DNA of 64,000 nucleotides from Acidimicrobiales bacterium (GCA_040219085.1 JAVJTC010000004.1:1-64000); one strand, 5' to 3'. Positions 50,550 to 60,314 are shown, numbered from the stretch's first letter. The notes: a model not told the origin generated them from the letters alone. Numbers and translations are program-made.

Positions 50550-51982
50550 GGGTTGTCGTCCGCCACCGTGTCGAGCGCCGGCCGCCGCGCCGCGGCGATG
50601 ATCCGGGCGCGGATCAGGTCCGACGCGGGTAACGACGTTCCGTGGTCCCCGGTCACCGCGGCGCCGACGACGACGGCCACGATCACGGCGACCACCCAGC
50701 CCACGGCACCGTCGGGGGCGGGAAGGGGCAATGCCAACCAGTGCTCGAACCGGGAGATGAGCTCCAGGTAGACGGTGGCGGCGGCGGCCAGACCGACCAG
50801 GGCGACGACGGCGCGCAGCGAGAGTCCGCGGGCGACACCGTGCGGGGCGTCGAGAAGGGCGAACACCGTGAGGGCGACGAAGGCGACGAGCAGCCAGGCG
50901 GCGCCCCCGTATGCGTCGACGTCGTAGCCGGCCACCCACACGGCCAACCAGGTCACCGCCGCGGTGAGCACGCCGGCAACCACCCGGTGACCCGGTGTGC
51001 GCACGGGGGTCGAGCGCACGGGCCGTTCGAGCGTGGATCCGCTGGTGAGGAACAGGTTCGACTTGTAGGCGCCGTGGGCGATCAGGTGCGCCGCCGCGGC
51101 GCCACCGAGACCGACGAGGACCTGCACGAGCATGAACCCCATCTGCGCCGTCGTCGACCAGACCAGCGCCGTCTTGACCTCGCTGCGCCCCCGCATGATG
51201 GCCACGCCCACCACCATCGACACGGTGGCAGCGACGATCCCGACGGCTGTCGCGACCGTCGAGCGGGCCACCAGCGGGCCGAACCGGATCGCGATGACAC
51301 CGCCGGCGTTCACCAGTCCCGCGTGCAGCAGCGCCGACACGGGCGTGGGAGCGACGAGGGTGCGCGGTAGCCAGCCGTGGGCCGGGACCTGGCCACAGCG
51401 CGCCAGCGCTGCCACGACGGCCAGGCAGGACGCGAGATGCATGACGATCCCGTCGGTCCCGGCGAGCTCCGCGAAGGCGATCCCGTCGCGGTCGGAGACC
51501 ACGAGGCAAACGGCGGCGACGAGGGCGAGATCGCCCACTCCCAGCACACGCCGCATGCGCCGCGCGACAGGGCGACGCGGCCCCCGCCCGTCCACCAGGG
51601 CGGCAGCGGCGACGCTCGAGACCACCGCGGCCAGGGCCAGAGCGACGAGGTTCCCGGCCCAGAACAGGGCCACCGCGCTGAGGGCGGCGAACACGCTCGC
51701 ACGCCGGAAGTGGCGCCGGGCCGGATCTGCGGCGAGTTGGCGGTGGGCGAACGCCCTGATCGCGACGACGATCACAGCGGCGAAGACGGTCCACGCGGCG
51801 GCGACCCGGTCGACCACGAGCCAGTCCCCGGCGATCTCGAGGGGGCCGTCGATGGCCACGATCACCAGGATGGCGATCGCCGCCGCTACCGCAGCCGCCG
51901 AGACGACAGCGTCGACGAGAGTCGACCGCTCAGTACGCGGCTCAACGCCCCGGGCCGGCGTCGTGAGCACACCGTCAGCCAC
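50546..51982 (-). CDS. dabB: DabB, NuoL-like membrane subunit of the inorganic-carbon pump
   Basis: 478 residues, about 12-13 membrane segments, proton-translocating antiporter (NuoL/MrpA) family. The conserved VPAHGWLPRTLVAPTPVSAL segment and the Lys in AHGAYKSNLFLTSGS mark the channel helices. First gene of the dabB-dabA-PII operon. GGAGAGGG lies about ten bases before GTG 51982. It should couple proton or sodium entry to the DabA reaction. Confidence 0.9.
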   Translation of the reverse strand: MADGVLTTPARGVEPRTERSTLVDAVVSAAAVAAAIAILVIVAIDGPLEIAGDWLVVDRVAAAWTVFAAVIVVAIRAFAHRQLAADPARRHFRRASVFAALSAVALFWAGNLVALALAAVVSSVAAAALVDGRGPRRPVARRMRRVLGVGDLALVAAVCLVVSDRDGIAFAELAGTDGIVMHLASCLAVVAALARCGQVPAHGWLPRTLVAPTPVSALLHAGLVNAGGVIAIRFGPLVARSTVATAVGIVAATVSMVVGVAIMRGRSEVKTALVWSTTAQMGFMLVQVLVGLGGAAAAHLIAHGAYKSNLFLTSGSTLERPVRSTPVRTPGHRVVAGVLTAAVTWLAVWVAGYDVDAYGGAAWLLVAFVALTVFALLDAPHGVARGLSLRAVVALVGLAAAATVYLELISRFEHWLALPLPAPDGAVGWVVAVIVAVVVGAAVTGDHGTSLPASDLIRARIIAAARRPALDTVADDNP

Positions 51983-52041
51983 GAGCCGGCCCTCTCCGAT
52001 CGAACGTCACCAGGTGAGTATCTTCCAGAACTCGTCGCGAA

Positions 52042-53748
52042 CTAGCGCTCCGGGGTGGGGCGCGAGTGCAGTTTCGGCGCCTCGGTGATCCCGGCGGCGG
52101 CGAGTTCCGCCTCGATGCGCTCGGCGAGGACGAACTTCTTGACCTTCGTTCCCGACATCGGCCAGTCGTCGACGAAACGGACATAGCGCGGGACCTTGTA
52201 GGTGGCGATCGATCCGAGGCAGAAGGCGATGATGTCCTCCTCGGTGACCTCGGCGCCGTCGACGAGTTGGACGAAGGCCGTCGGCACCTGGTCATAGCGC
52301 GCGTCGGGGGCAGCCACGACCTGCGCCACCGCCACCGCGGCGTGACGGAGGAGGAACCCCTCGACCTCGGCGGCCGCGACGTTCTCCCCGCCGACCTTCA
52401 TCATGTCCTTGAGTCGTCCGGCGAACACGAAGCGCCCGTTCCCGTCGAGCTTGCCGAGGTCCCCCGAGTGGAAGAAACCCGCCTCGTCGAACACCTCGGC
52501 GTTGCGTTCCGGGTCCTTGTAGTACCCGTCGAAGGTCGACCACCCGCGGTAGCAGATCTCCCCGACGACACCGGGCTCGCAGTCCTCGCCGGTCTCGGGG
52601 TCCACGATGCGGACCTGTAGGCCCGGTAGTGGGCGACCGATCGTGTTGACCCGGTCCTCGAGGCTGTCGTCGATCTCGCCCAGCGTCATGAACGACGACG
52701 CTTCGGTCGCTCCGAATCCTGAGACCTGCACCGCGGTCGGCACCTTCTCCTGGAGCTGTCGCAGCCGTTCGGGGGTACCGACGTTGAACACCAGCCGCAG
52801 CCGGGGTACGTCGTCCACGGAGAACTCCGGGTGGTCCACGATCGCCATCCACAGCATCTCGAACGCCGGAATCGCGACCGTCGCTCCCTCGTCGCGCAGT
52901 TGGCGCACCGCGACGGCGGGATCGAAGTGTCCGTTGTGGCAGTAGGTGGCGCCGACCGCCCAGCAGGCGAAGGCGAAGGCGATTCCACCGATGTGGTAGA
53001 GCGGCAGGGGGGTCCACAAGACGTCGTCGGCGGTCAGCGCGAAGCGCGTCCGACCCACCACGACCCCCTCGCGCACGAGCGCCTCGTGCGACAGCATCGC
53101 CCCCTTGGGGGTGTCGGTGGTGCCCGACGTGTACATCAGGACCGCCGTGTCGCGGACGCGCACGCCGAGGCGGCGGGCGGCCAACGTCTCGTCGTCGACG
53201 GCAGCTGCCGCGTCCCACAGCGCCGAGTCGCCGACGACCCACGGCCGCGTGGCTTCGCCCACGACGATCACGTGACGGAGCCGGGGTGCCTCCGCGAGCG
53301 CAAGCTCCGGACCGGCCGCTTCAGCAAGCGACGGCAGTGCCGCCGAGATCAGGTCGAGGTGGTCGCCGACCTCTCCCCCGTCGGGACTCCCGACTAGCGC
53401 GACCATGTCGGAGTTCACGATCACGTGTGCCAGTTCGAACGCCTTGAAGCGCACGTTGACCGGCACGGCGACCGCGCCGATCTTCGCCGCACCGACGAGG
53501 GCCGCATAGTAGTCGAGGCGCTGGTCCATGCGGATCCCGATCATCTCGCCCGGCGAGATGCCGAGGCCGATGAAGGCCCGGGCGAACAGGTCGGAGCGGG
53601 CCGCCAGGTCGGTGAACGTCGCCCGCTCGTCCGGGAAGACCATCGCCTCGGCCCCGGGCCACCGATGGGCTGCCCGATCGACGCAGTCGCCGACGGTGGT
53701 GACGTCGACGAACCCCGCCCGCTCGTCGGCCAACTGGAGAACCGCCAC
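52042..53748 (-). CDS. AMP-forming long-chain-type acyl-CoA synthetase
   Basis: 568 residues from GTG 53748 with GAGGGGGC upstream. ANL motifs: LMYTSGTTDTPKGAML near residue 190, GFGATEASSF, FHSGDLGKLD and GRLKDMMKVGGENV; the catalytic Lys is in SGTKVKKFVL. It adenylates a carboxylate and transfers it to CoA. An open frame goes on to 53985 but without a plausible ribosome site. It ends 59 bases after the dabB start region on the same strand and is probably its own unit. Confidence 0.88.
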   Translation of the reverse strand: MAVLQLADERAGFVDVTTVGDCVDRAAHRWPGAEAMVFPDERATFTDLAARSDLFARAFIGLGISPGEMIGIRMDQRLDYYAALVGAAKIGAVAVPVNVRFKAFELAHVIVNSDMVALVGSPDGGEVGDHLDLISAALPSLAEAAGPELALAEAPRLRHVIVVGEATRPWVVGDSALWDAAAAVDDETLAARRLGVRVRDTAVLMYTSGTTDTPKGAMLSHEALVREGVVVGRTRFALTADDVLWTPLPLYHIGGIAFAFACWAVGATYCHNGHFDPAVAVRQLRDEGATVAIPAFEMLWMAIVDHPEFSVDDVPRLRLVFNVGTPERLRQLQEKVPTAVQVSGFGATEASSFMTLGEIDDSLEDRVNTIGRPLPGLQVRIVDPETGEDCEPGVVGEICYRGWSTFDGYYKDPERNAEVFDEAGFFHSGDLGKLDGNGRFVFAGRLKDMMKVGGENVAAAEVEGFLLRHAAVAVAQVVAAPDARYDQVPTAFVQLVDGAEVTEEDIIAFCLGSIATYKVPRYVRFVDDWPMSGTKVKKFVLAERIEAELAAAGITEAPKLHSRPTPER

Positions 53749-53834
53749 GAAACGCCCCCTCGCACTGCTTCGGTATTGAGGCGCGACCCTAGCGACCCGC
53801 GCCTGCGGTCTCCGAGTCGCCCATGACCAGCGGA

Positions 53835-53847
53835 CCGCCGAAGGCGG
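53835..53847 (-). terminator. UUCG-type hairpin after pyruvate carboxylase
   Basis: On the minus strand CCGCC-TTC-GGCGG forms a five-pair stem 14 bases beyond the stop of pyc. Short but capped by the stable C(UUCG)G arrangement. Confidence 0.45.
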
Positions 53848-53860
53848 CGGGCCGACCCAC

Positions 53861-56800
53861 TCAGCCGGCCTCGACCTCCTCCTGAACGGGCGTGTCGGGA
53901 GTTCCGTCGGGGCGGATCTCGATGACGAGATCATCACCTTCGACAGCAGCCCCCGCAGCCACCGGGACCCGTACCACCACGCCACCGATGGGCGCGGAGA
54001 TCATCGACTCCATCTTCATGGCCTCGATCCGGGCGACATCGTCACCCGCCACGACAGCTTCACCGACGTCGACGAGCGGCGTGACCACACCCCGGAACGG
54101 CGCAGCGACGTGCCCCGGCCTCGTGTGGTCCGCCTTCTCGACGATCGGAGCGGTGGCCGCCACGGACCTGTCGACCGTGTCGATCGGCCGCAACTGCCCG
54201 TTGAGGGTGAAGACGACGGTCCGGTTCCCCGCCTCGTCGACGTCACCGATGGCCTCTATCTCGACGAGGATCGTGACGCCGGGTTCCAGGTCGATGGCGA
54301 GCTCGTGGCCCCGGCGCATGCCGCCGAAGAAGGCCGCCGTAGGCACCACGGCGAGATCGCCGTAGCGCGTGACGGCATCGGCATGGGACTGCGCGGCAGC
54401 AGGCAGGAGGAGACGGCTGAGCGTCGCGCGGGTGTCGGTCTCCAGGGCGTCGCGGTCGGCCTCGGAGAGTCCGGGGGCCGGTTCCGCCTCGCGACGACCG
54501 ACGAGGGCGGCTGTGCGGAACGGCTCCGGGAAACCGGCGACGGGCGTCCCCAGCTGGCCGCGTAGGAAGTCGACCACGCTGTCGGGGAGATCCACGCGAC
54601 CCGGATCCTCGGCGAGGGCCGCGACGGTGGTGCCGGAGGCCACCAGGTGCAGTGCGAGGTCTCCCACGACCTTGGACGTGGGAGTCACCTTGATCGGGCG
54701 GCCGAGCAGGTCGTTGCATTCGGCGTAGGTCCGAGCGATGTCTTCGAAGCGGTCGCCGAGCCCCAGGGCCGTCGCCTGCTGACGGAGGTTGGAGAGCTGG
54801 CCACCGGGGATCTCGTGGCGGTAGACCGTGCCGGTGGGAGCGGCCAGTCCGGCCTCGAACGGTGCGTACAGGCCGCGCACAGCCTCCCAGAAGGGTTCGA
54901 GGTCGCCGATCGCATCGAGGGAGAGTCCGGTCGAGCGGTCGGTGTGGTCGGTTGCGGCGACTATGGCCCCCAGCGACGGCTGCGACGTCATCCCCGACAC
55001 CGGCGGCATCGCACCGTCGACGGTGTCGACTCCCACGTCGATGGCGGCGAGGTAGGTCGCGAGTTGCCCGCCCGCCGTGTCGTGGGTGTGGAGGTGGACC
55101 GGGGCGTCGAAACGCTCGCGCAGAGCTCTGACGAGAATGCGCGCCGCCGGCGGGCGCAGCAGGCCCGCCATGTCCTTCACGCACAGACCGTGGGCACCCG
55201 TGTCGACGAGTTCCTCGGCGAGTGCGAGGTAGTAGTCGAGGTCGTAGAGGGACTCGGCGGGGTCGCCGAGGTCGCCGGAGTAGCACATCGTGGCCTGGAC
55301 GTAGGCGCCGGCCCCGAGAGCGGCATCGATGGCGGGACGCATCTGATCGACGTCGTTGAGGGCATCGAAGACCCGGAAGACGTCGACACCGGTGCGCGCC
55401 GCCTCCGTCACGAACCGACGGCACACGTCATCGGGATACGGGCTGTAGCCGACGGTGTTACGACCCCGCAGCAGCATCTGCAGACACAGGTTGGGTGCGG
55501 CGTCACGGATCCGTTCGAGGCGCGCCCAGGGATCTTCGGAAAGGAAGCGCAGCGCGGCGTCATAGGTCGCGCCGCCCCAGCACTCGAGGCTCCACAATCC
55601 CGGAAGGTGGGCCGCCGCGGCGGCCGCACCGTCGACCAGGTCATAGGTCCGCACCCGGGTGGCGAGGATCGACTGGTGTGCATCGCGTAGCGACGTGTCG
55701 GTCACGGCGAGTCCGGGTGCCGCCCGCAGCGACGCGGCGAAGGCCGCGGGCCCCGCCGCCGCGAGCGCCTGGCGCGAACCGTCGATGACGGCGGGACGCT
55801 GCGCCGGCAGGCGCTCCCTCGGGACGCGACCGGTCGCCGGAGGTCCATGTGGCCGGTTGACGGTCACGTCCGCGAGGTAACGCAGGAGCCTCGTCGAACG
55901 GTCACCGCCGGCAGAGGCGGATGCGAGCTCCGGGCGCCGCTCCAGGAACGAGGTCGTGATCGCACCCCGGCGGAACTCGTCGTCGTCGAGCACCGCCCGC
56001 AGGAACGGCAGGTTGGTCGGCACACCCCGCACCCGGAACTCGGCCAGGGCGCGGCTCATCCGCCGTAGGGCCGCGTCCCAGTCACGACCCCGGCAGGTGA
56101 CCTTCACGATGAGCGAGTCGAACGCCGGCGAGATCTCCGCTCCCACGTGTCCCACGCCTCCGTCGAGGCGGACACCCGCGCCGCCCGGCTGGCGGTACGC
56201 GACGATCCGGCCCGCCGCCGGACGGAAGCCGTCGAGGGGGTCCTCGGCCGTCACCCGACACTGCACGGCGACACCTCGCATCACCACGGCGTCCTGGGAC
56301 AAACCGAGATCGGCGAAGGTGGCGCCGCCCGCGATCCGCAGCTGCGCCTCGACGAGGTCGACGTCGGTGACCTCCTCGGTGACCGTGTGCTCGACCTGGA
56401 TGCGTGGGTTCATCTCGATGAAGACGTGGCGACCCTGAGGGTCGACCAGGAACTCGACGGTGCCCGCGTTGACGTATCCCACCGACTGGGCGAAGCGGAC
56501 GGCGTCCGCACACAGACGATCACGGAGGTCCGCGTCGAGCCCCGGGGCCGGGGCGATCTCGAGGACCTTCTGATGACGGCGCTGCAGCGAACAGTCCCGC
56601 TCGCCGAGGTGGATCACGGATCCATCGGCGTCACCGAGTACCTGGACCTCGATGTGACGCGGGTCGGTGACCGCCTGTTCGAGGAACACGCGCGCGTCGC
56701 CGAAGGCGGCGGCCGCCTCCCGGATGGCCGCCGAGACCGCCGTCGGCAGGTCGGCGGGGTCGTCAACCCGCCGCAGACCGCGGCCCCCTCCCCCGGCGAC

Positions 56801-57277
56801 CGCCTTGACGAACAGCGGGAATCCGATCGTGTCCGCTCCGGCGAGGACCTCCTCGGTGACATCGGACGGGTCGGTCTGGGCCAGCACGGGGAGACCCGCC
56901 GCCTCGGCGGCCTTCCTCGCGCGGGACTTGTCGCCGGTGAGGGTCAACACCTCCGCGGACGGTCCGACGAAGATGAGACCGGCGTCGACACAGGCCTCCG
57001 CGAGATCCGGGTTCTCCGACAGGAAGCCGTACCCGGGATACACGGCGTCGGCACCACACGACAGGGCGGCCGCGACCACGCCGTCGACATCGAGATAGGC
57101 GCCGACGGGGTGGCCGATCTCGCCGATGCGGTACGCCTCATCGGCCTTCGTGCGGTGTGGACTCGACCGGTCCTCTTCGGCGTAGACCGCCACGGTGCGC
57201 AGGCCGAGGCCCACCGCCGCCCTGAAGGCCCGAATCGCGATCTCACCGCGATTGGCCACCAACACCTTGCTCACCAT
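53861..57277 (-). CDS. pyc: Pyruvate carboxylase
   Basis: 1138 residues, full-length. Biotin carboxylase domain (1-460) with ANRGEIAIRAF at the start, ATP-grasp GGGGRGLRRV and EMNPRIQVEHTVTEEV. Carboxyltransferase domain (about 530-1000) with TDTSLRDAHQS, ECWGGATYDAALRF and the KDMAGLLRP metal-site lysine. C-terminal biotinyl domain with Lys1088 in EAMKMESM. It makes oxaloacetate from pyruvate and bicarbonate, an anaplerotic step that would draw on bicarbonate delivered by DabAB. An AGGTGG site precedes the ATG. A GTGAC-CGGC-GTCAC palindrome lies in the upstream gap (57355-57370). Confidence 0.95.
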   Translation of the reverse strand: MVSKVLVANRGEIAIRAFRAAVGLGLRTVAVYAEEDRSSPHRTKADEAYRIGEIGHPVGAYLDVDGVVAAALSCGADAVYPGYGFLSENPDLAEACVDAGLIFVGPSAEVLTLTGDKSRARKAAEAAGLPVLAQTDPSDVTEEVLAGADTIGFPLFVKAVAGGGGRGLRRVDDPADLPTAVSAAIREAAAAFGDARVFLEQAVTDPRHIEVQVLGDADGSVIHLGERDCSLQRRHQKVLEIAPAPGLDADLRDRLCADAVRFAQSVGYVNAGTVEFLVDPQGRHVFIEMNPRIQVEHTVTEEVTDVDLVEAQLRIAGGATFADLGLSQDAVVMRGVAVQCRVTAEDPLDGFRPAAGRIVAYRQPGGAGVRLDGGVGHVGAEISPAFDSLIVKVTCRGRDWDAALRRMSRALAEFRVRGVPTNLPFLRAVLDDDEFRRGAITTSFLERRPELASASAGGDRSTRLLRYLADVTVNRPHGPPATGRVPRERLPAQRPAVIDGSRQALAAAGPAAFAASLRAAPGLAVTDTSLRDAHQSILATRVRTYDLVDGAAAAAAHLPGLWSLECWGGATYDAALRFLSEDPWARLERIRDAAPNLCLQMLLRGRNTVGYSPYPDDVCRRFVTEAARTGVDVFRVFDALNDVDQMRPAIDAALGAGAYVQATMCYSGDLGDPAESLYDLDYYLALAEELVDTGAHGLCVKDMAGLLRPPAARILVRALRERFDAPVHLHTHDTAGGQLATYLAAIDVGVDTVDGAMPPVSGMTSQPSLGAIVAATDHTDRSTGLSLDAIGDLEPFWEAVRGLYAPFEAGLAAPTGTVYRHEIPGGQLSNLRQQATALGLGDRFEDIARTYAECNDLLGRPIKVTPTSKVVGDLALHLVASGTTVAALAEDPGRVDLPDSVVDFLRGQLGTPVAGFPEPFRTAALVGRREAEPAPGLSEADRDALETDTRATLSRLLLPAAAQSHADAVTRYGDLAVVPTAAFFGGMRRGHELAIDLEPGVTILVEIEAIGDVDEAGNRTVVFTLNGQLRPIDTVDRSVAATAPIVEKADHTRPGHVAAPFRGVVTPLVDVGEAVVAGDDVARIEAMKMESMISAPIGGVVVRVPVAAGAAVEGDDLVIEIRPDGTPDTPVQEEVEAG

Positions 57278-57405
57278 GGGAAACCACCTGCTCGGGGGCG
57301 CGGCACGCCACGCTGCGTACTTCCCCCTTGCGCTCCGGAAACTATCAGCGCGTCGTGACCGGCGTCACCATGACACCGGTTCGGCCACGTGCGCTCCCGA
57401 CTGGC

Positions 57406-57621
57406 TCAGTCCCCGCCCTGGTACTTGAAGGACACGTTCACCTTCGCCCGGTAGGCCGCCACAGCTCCGTCTTCGAGGGTCATGTCGAGCTCAGCGATCT
57501 CCGCGACACGTAGGTCCCTCAGATTGCGCCCCGCTTCGTTCACCGCTGCCGCGGCGGCCTTCTCCCAGCTCTCCGTGCTCGTCCCCACCAACTGGATGAC
57601 CTTGTACACACTCTCCGACAT
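57406..57621 (-). CDS. Dodecin
   Basis: 71 residues from ATG 57621 (MSESVYKVIQLVGTS), with AAGGGGGA seven bases upstream; ATG 57627 is too close to that site. Conserved SWEKAAAAAVNEA and the C-terminal KVNVSFKYQ strand define the family. Dodecins are 12-subunit hollow spheres that store flavins or CoA and may protect them. It stands alone between pyc and the GAF-ANTAR gene. Confidence 0.93.
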   Translation of the reverse strand: MSESVYKVIQLVGTSTESWEKAAAAAVNEAGRNLRDLRVAEIAELDMTLEDGAVAAYRAKVNVSFKYQGGD

Positions 57622-57814
57622 CTTCATTCCCCCTTGTTGACCGGGTCCCACCATCGCCCAACGTGACGATCCCGTCAACGTGTGGCAATAGACGAAGGAC
57701 CCGGGACCCGCCCGGGAACCGGGGCTACCATCGACGTCATCAGCCCGATCGGTTTCACGCGGCAGGCCGAACGGGCCCCGTGCACGCCACCCACCCGCAA
57801 TCTGCCGAACGGCG

Positions 57815-57826
57815 TAGGGTGAGCGG
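57815..57826 (+). promoter_or_regulatory. Leaderless-type -10 box for the first GAF-ANTAR gene
   Basis: TAGGGT (57815-57820), six bases, ATG 57827. No ribosome site. Confidence 0.55.
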
Positions 57827-58522
57827 ATGAGGAGAGACCGGATGCGTCGGCTCGCCGAAGTCATCTCAGGCCCCGGCGGAGCGACGACCCTCGACCGTGT
57901 CCTCGCCGAGGGCCCGGGCTTCTTCACCATGTCAGCTGCCGCTCTGGCGGTGATCACCGACGGATCGAACTACGACACCGTCGCGATTACCGACCCCTCG
58001 TTCGCCGCCGCCGACACCCTCCACGCCGAACTGGGCGAGGGGCCCGCGCTCGATGCGTGCGAGCAGATGGTGCCGATCTTCGCCCCGGACCTCGCAGGCG
58101 CCAGCGAACGGTGGCCGGCGTTCGCGGACGCCGCCGTCGACTGCGGGATCGAAGCCGCGTTCTCGTTCCCGGCCCGGGTCGGGACGCTCGCACTCGGCGC
58201 CCTCACGCTCTACCGCGACACCGCCGGGATGATGGACTCCGACGACTTCGACGACGCGGCAGCGTTCGCGTCGATCGCTTCACGACTCCTCGTCGACGTC
58301 ACAGCGGGGCTTGCGAACGGAGAACTACCCGGGGCCCTCGACGACCTCCGCTCGGCGCAGGCCCACGTGCACCAGGCCGCAGGCATGGCCAGTGTGCAAC
58401 TCGGCGTGGACGTGGCGGGGGCGATGGCTGCGATCCGGGCATCGGCGTGGGCCGGGAACCGGTCCCTCGACGAGGTCGCTCGCGACGTCGTCGAACGAAA
58501 AGTGAGATTCGATGCGAACTGA
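57827..58522 (+). CDS. GAF-ANTAR regulator
   Basis: 231 residues. GAF domain about 20-160 (LHAELGEGPALDACEQM, a typical actinobacterial GAF-ANTAR segment). C-terminal ANTAR helices from about 178 (VHQAAGMASVQLGVDVAGAM, RSLDEVARDVVERKV). ANTAR domains bind paired RNA hairpins and prevent termination, so this protein probably controls transcripts in response to a ligand at the GAF domain. It is followed 51 bases later by a second, different GAF-ANTAR protein. Confidence 0.85.
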   Translation: MRRDRMRRLAEVISGPGGATTLDRVLAEGPGFFTMSAAALAVITDGSNYDTVAITDPSFAAADTLHAELGEGPALDACEQMVPIFAPDLAGASERWPAFADAAVDCGIEAAFSFPARVGTLALGALTLYRDTAGMMDSDDFDDAAAFASIASRLLVDVTAGLANGELPGALDDLRSAQAHVHQAAGMASVQLGVDVAGAMAAIRASAWAGNRSLDEVARDVVERKVRFDAN

Positions 58523-58573
58523 GCCGGCAACCGCCCGACCGGTCCGTCACGACCCGATCGGAAGGACGTCCCG

Positions 58574-59317
58574 ATGAGTACCAGAGGAAACAGCGGCCTC
58601 GCGCCCACCCGAATCAGCGAGATCTTCGTGAGTCTCGCCGACACCCTGGTCGCCGAGTTCGACGTGGTCGACTTCCTGACCACCCTGGCGCACCACAGCA
58701 TCGAGGTTCTCGCCGCGGACGAGGCCGGCGTGATGCTCAGTGACGGGAACGGGGGACTACGACCCGTCGCCTCCTCGGCACACACCAACGAGATCCTCGA
58801 TTTGTTCGAGGTCCAGTCGACAGAGGGACCCGGCGTCGACTGCTACCTGTCGGGCGAGGCGATCCTCAATCGTCCCATCGACGCCTCCGCCCCGTGGGAG
58901 AGGTTCAGGTCCCGGGCAGAGCGCTGCGGATTCCAACGCGTCCACGCGCTACCCATGCGCCTGCGGTCAGATCGCCTCGGCACGGTCACCGTGCTGTCGA
59001 CCAGCGACACGGAGATCGACCAGAGCGCCTCGGCGGTCGGCCAGGCCCTCGCGGACATCGCGACGATCAGCCTCCTGCAGGTCCGCACCATGGGTGAGGC
59101 GCAACTCGTCGCCGAGCAACTTCAGATCGCACTGACCAACCGGGTGATCATCGAACAGGCCAAGGGCGTGCTCGCCGAGCGCGAGAACCTCGACATGCAC
59201 GCCGCGTTCGAGATGTTGCGCAACTACGCCCGCTCTCACCGCCTGAAGCTCGCAGCGGTGGCTCACTCCGTCATCGACGGCTCCCTGGACGCCGCCGAGA
59301 TCCGCACTCGGGGCTGA
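58574..59317 (+). CDS. GAF-ANTAR regulator (second copy)
   Basis: 247 residues, GGAAGG about eight bases before the ATG. GAF domain about 20-165 (DEAGVMLSDGNGGLRPVASS, QSTEGPGVDCYLSG). ANTAR helices from about 180 (QIALTNRVIIEQAKGVLAER, AFEMLRNYARSHRLKL) keep the GVLAER element best known from AmiR/EutV-type antiterminators. It is the more canonical of the two copies. RNA targets are not identifiable here. Confidence 0.9.
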   Translation: MSTRGNSGLAPTRISEIFVSLADTLVAEFDVVDFLTTLAHHSIEVLAADEAGVMLSDGNGGLRPVASSAHTNEILDLFEVQSTEGPGVDCYLSGEAILNRPIDASAPWERFRSRAERCGFQRVHALPMRLRSDRLGTVTVLSTSDTEIDQSASAVGQALADIATISLLQVRTMGEAQLVAEQLQIALTNRVIIEQAKGVLAERENLDMHAAFEMLRNYARSHRLKLAAVAHSVIDGSLDAAEIRTRG

Positions 59318-59330
59318 GGGCCGACCCGCG

Positions 59331-60314
59331 TCAACCCGATCGGCGTAGGTCCTCCTCCGCTGCACTGAGGAGTCGGTCGACGCCTCCCGCGTTCATGTCG
59401 GTGCCGACACCGATCCTCACGCCCAGCGGGACCACTTCGTCGTCGATCGTCAGCGGCGGTTCGAACGCGGCACGGATCGCATTCACGAGATCAGCGGCCA
59501 CCACGTCGGACTCGCGGACATCGGGGGCCACCACGAAACGGCCGCAGCCGAGGTGTCCGGCCACGTCACCGGGAACCGCCTGGCGGATACGTTCGGCGGC
59601 GGCGGCGATGAAGGCTTCGTAGCGATGCGCACCCAGCACCCGCAGATCCGGGTCCGGCCCGAGCACGTCGACCAGAACCACAACGGGCGTACGACCGGTG
59701 CGCCGCGAGGCCCGTCGGGCCGTCTCGATCCGGCGCATCACCGCGGCGCGCCCGGCAAGTCCGGTCGCCGGGTCCTGCAGCGTCTCGGCGAACGTCTCGA
59801 GCAGTGCGCGCCGCATCGACTCGGAACGGCTGGCGGTGACGAGGTAGGCCGCGATGAGCGAGGCGATCCCGTCGTAGACGTCGAGATCGAGGGGATTGAG
59901 CGCTCCCGGATGGCCGAAGAAGAGATCGAGTGAACCGAAGGCGGAACCCCCGTCGCTCAACGGCACCGACACCGACCCGCTGACCCCCTCGGTCTGGGCG
60001 GTCGACGCGAAGGCGCCGAAGCGGCCGTCCGCCATCAGATCGGGGACCACGACGGTGGATCCGGTCGCCCGGGCCAGGATGCCGGGACCGCCCGTGTGCG
60101 ACCGCTGGGCATCCTCGAGTCGCCATGCCGACGGGTCGGACGCTGCGACGGTCGGTTCGTGGCTCCCCGCCACCGAGGCCAGCACCGCCGAGCCACTGAC
60201 AGCGAGAGCGTCCGTGCCCCGACGCAGAAGCGCGCCGAGGTCCGTGGACGGACGTGGATCCCGGCACATTGACCGGCCGAATTCAGCGATGAGTTCCGAT
60301 ATGCCCTGATCCAC
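59331..60314 (-). CDS. GAF protein with degenerate GGDEF domain
   Basis: 327 residues from GTG 60314, which has GGGAG nine bases upstream (TTG 60323 would also fit the frame). GAF domain about 20-160 with VSGSVSVPLSDGGSAFGSLD, then a GGDEF-like domain from about 180 (LQDPATGLAGRAAVMRRIE). The signature GGDEF is GCGRF (residues 256-260), so diguanylate cyclase activity is very unlikely; a binding or docking role is more probable. It converges on the second ANTAR gene with only 13 bases between them. Confidence 0.8.
   Translation of the reverse strand: MDQGISELIAEFGRSMCRDPRPSTDLGALLRRGTDALAVSGSAVLASVAGSHEPTVAASDPSAWRLEDAQRSHTGGPGILARATGSTVVVPDLMADGRFGAFASTAQTEGVSGSVSVPLSDGGSAFGSLDLFFGHPGALNPLDLDVYDGIASLIAAYLVTASRSESMRRALLETFAETLQDPATGLAGRAAVMRRIETARRASRRTGRTPVVVLVDVLGPDPDLRVLGAHRYEAFIAAAAERIRQAVPGDVAGHLGCGRFVVAPDVRESDVVAADLVNAIRAAFEPPLTIDDEVVPLGVRIGVGTDMNAGGVDRLLSAAEEDLRRSG

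Noticed and set aside
50550-51794. 415-codon upstream extension of the dabA frame
   Set aside because: It overlaps dabB almost entirely and is Arg-rich; GTG 50549 gives the normal family start and a 4-base overlap.
59331-60314. Active diguanylate cyclase
   Set aside because: The GGDEF signature is GCGRF, so the catalytic acidic residues are missing.
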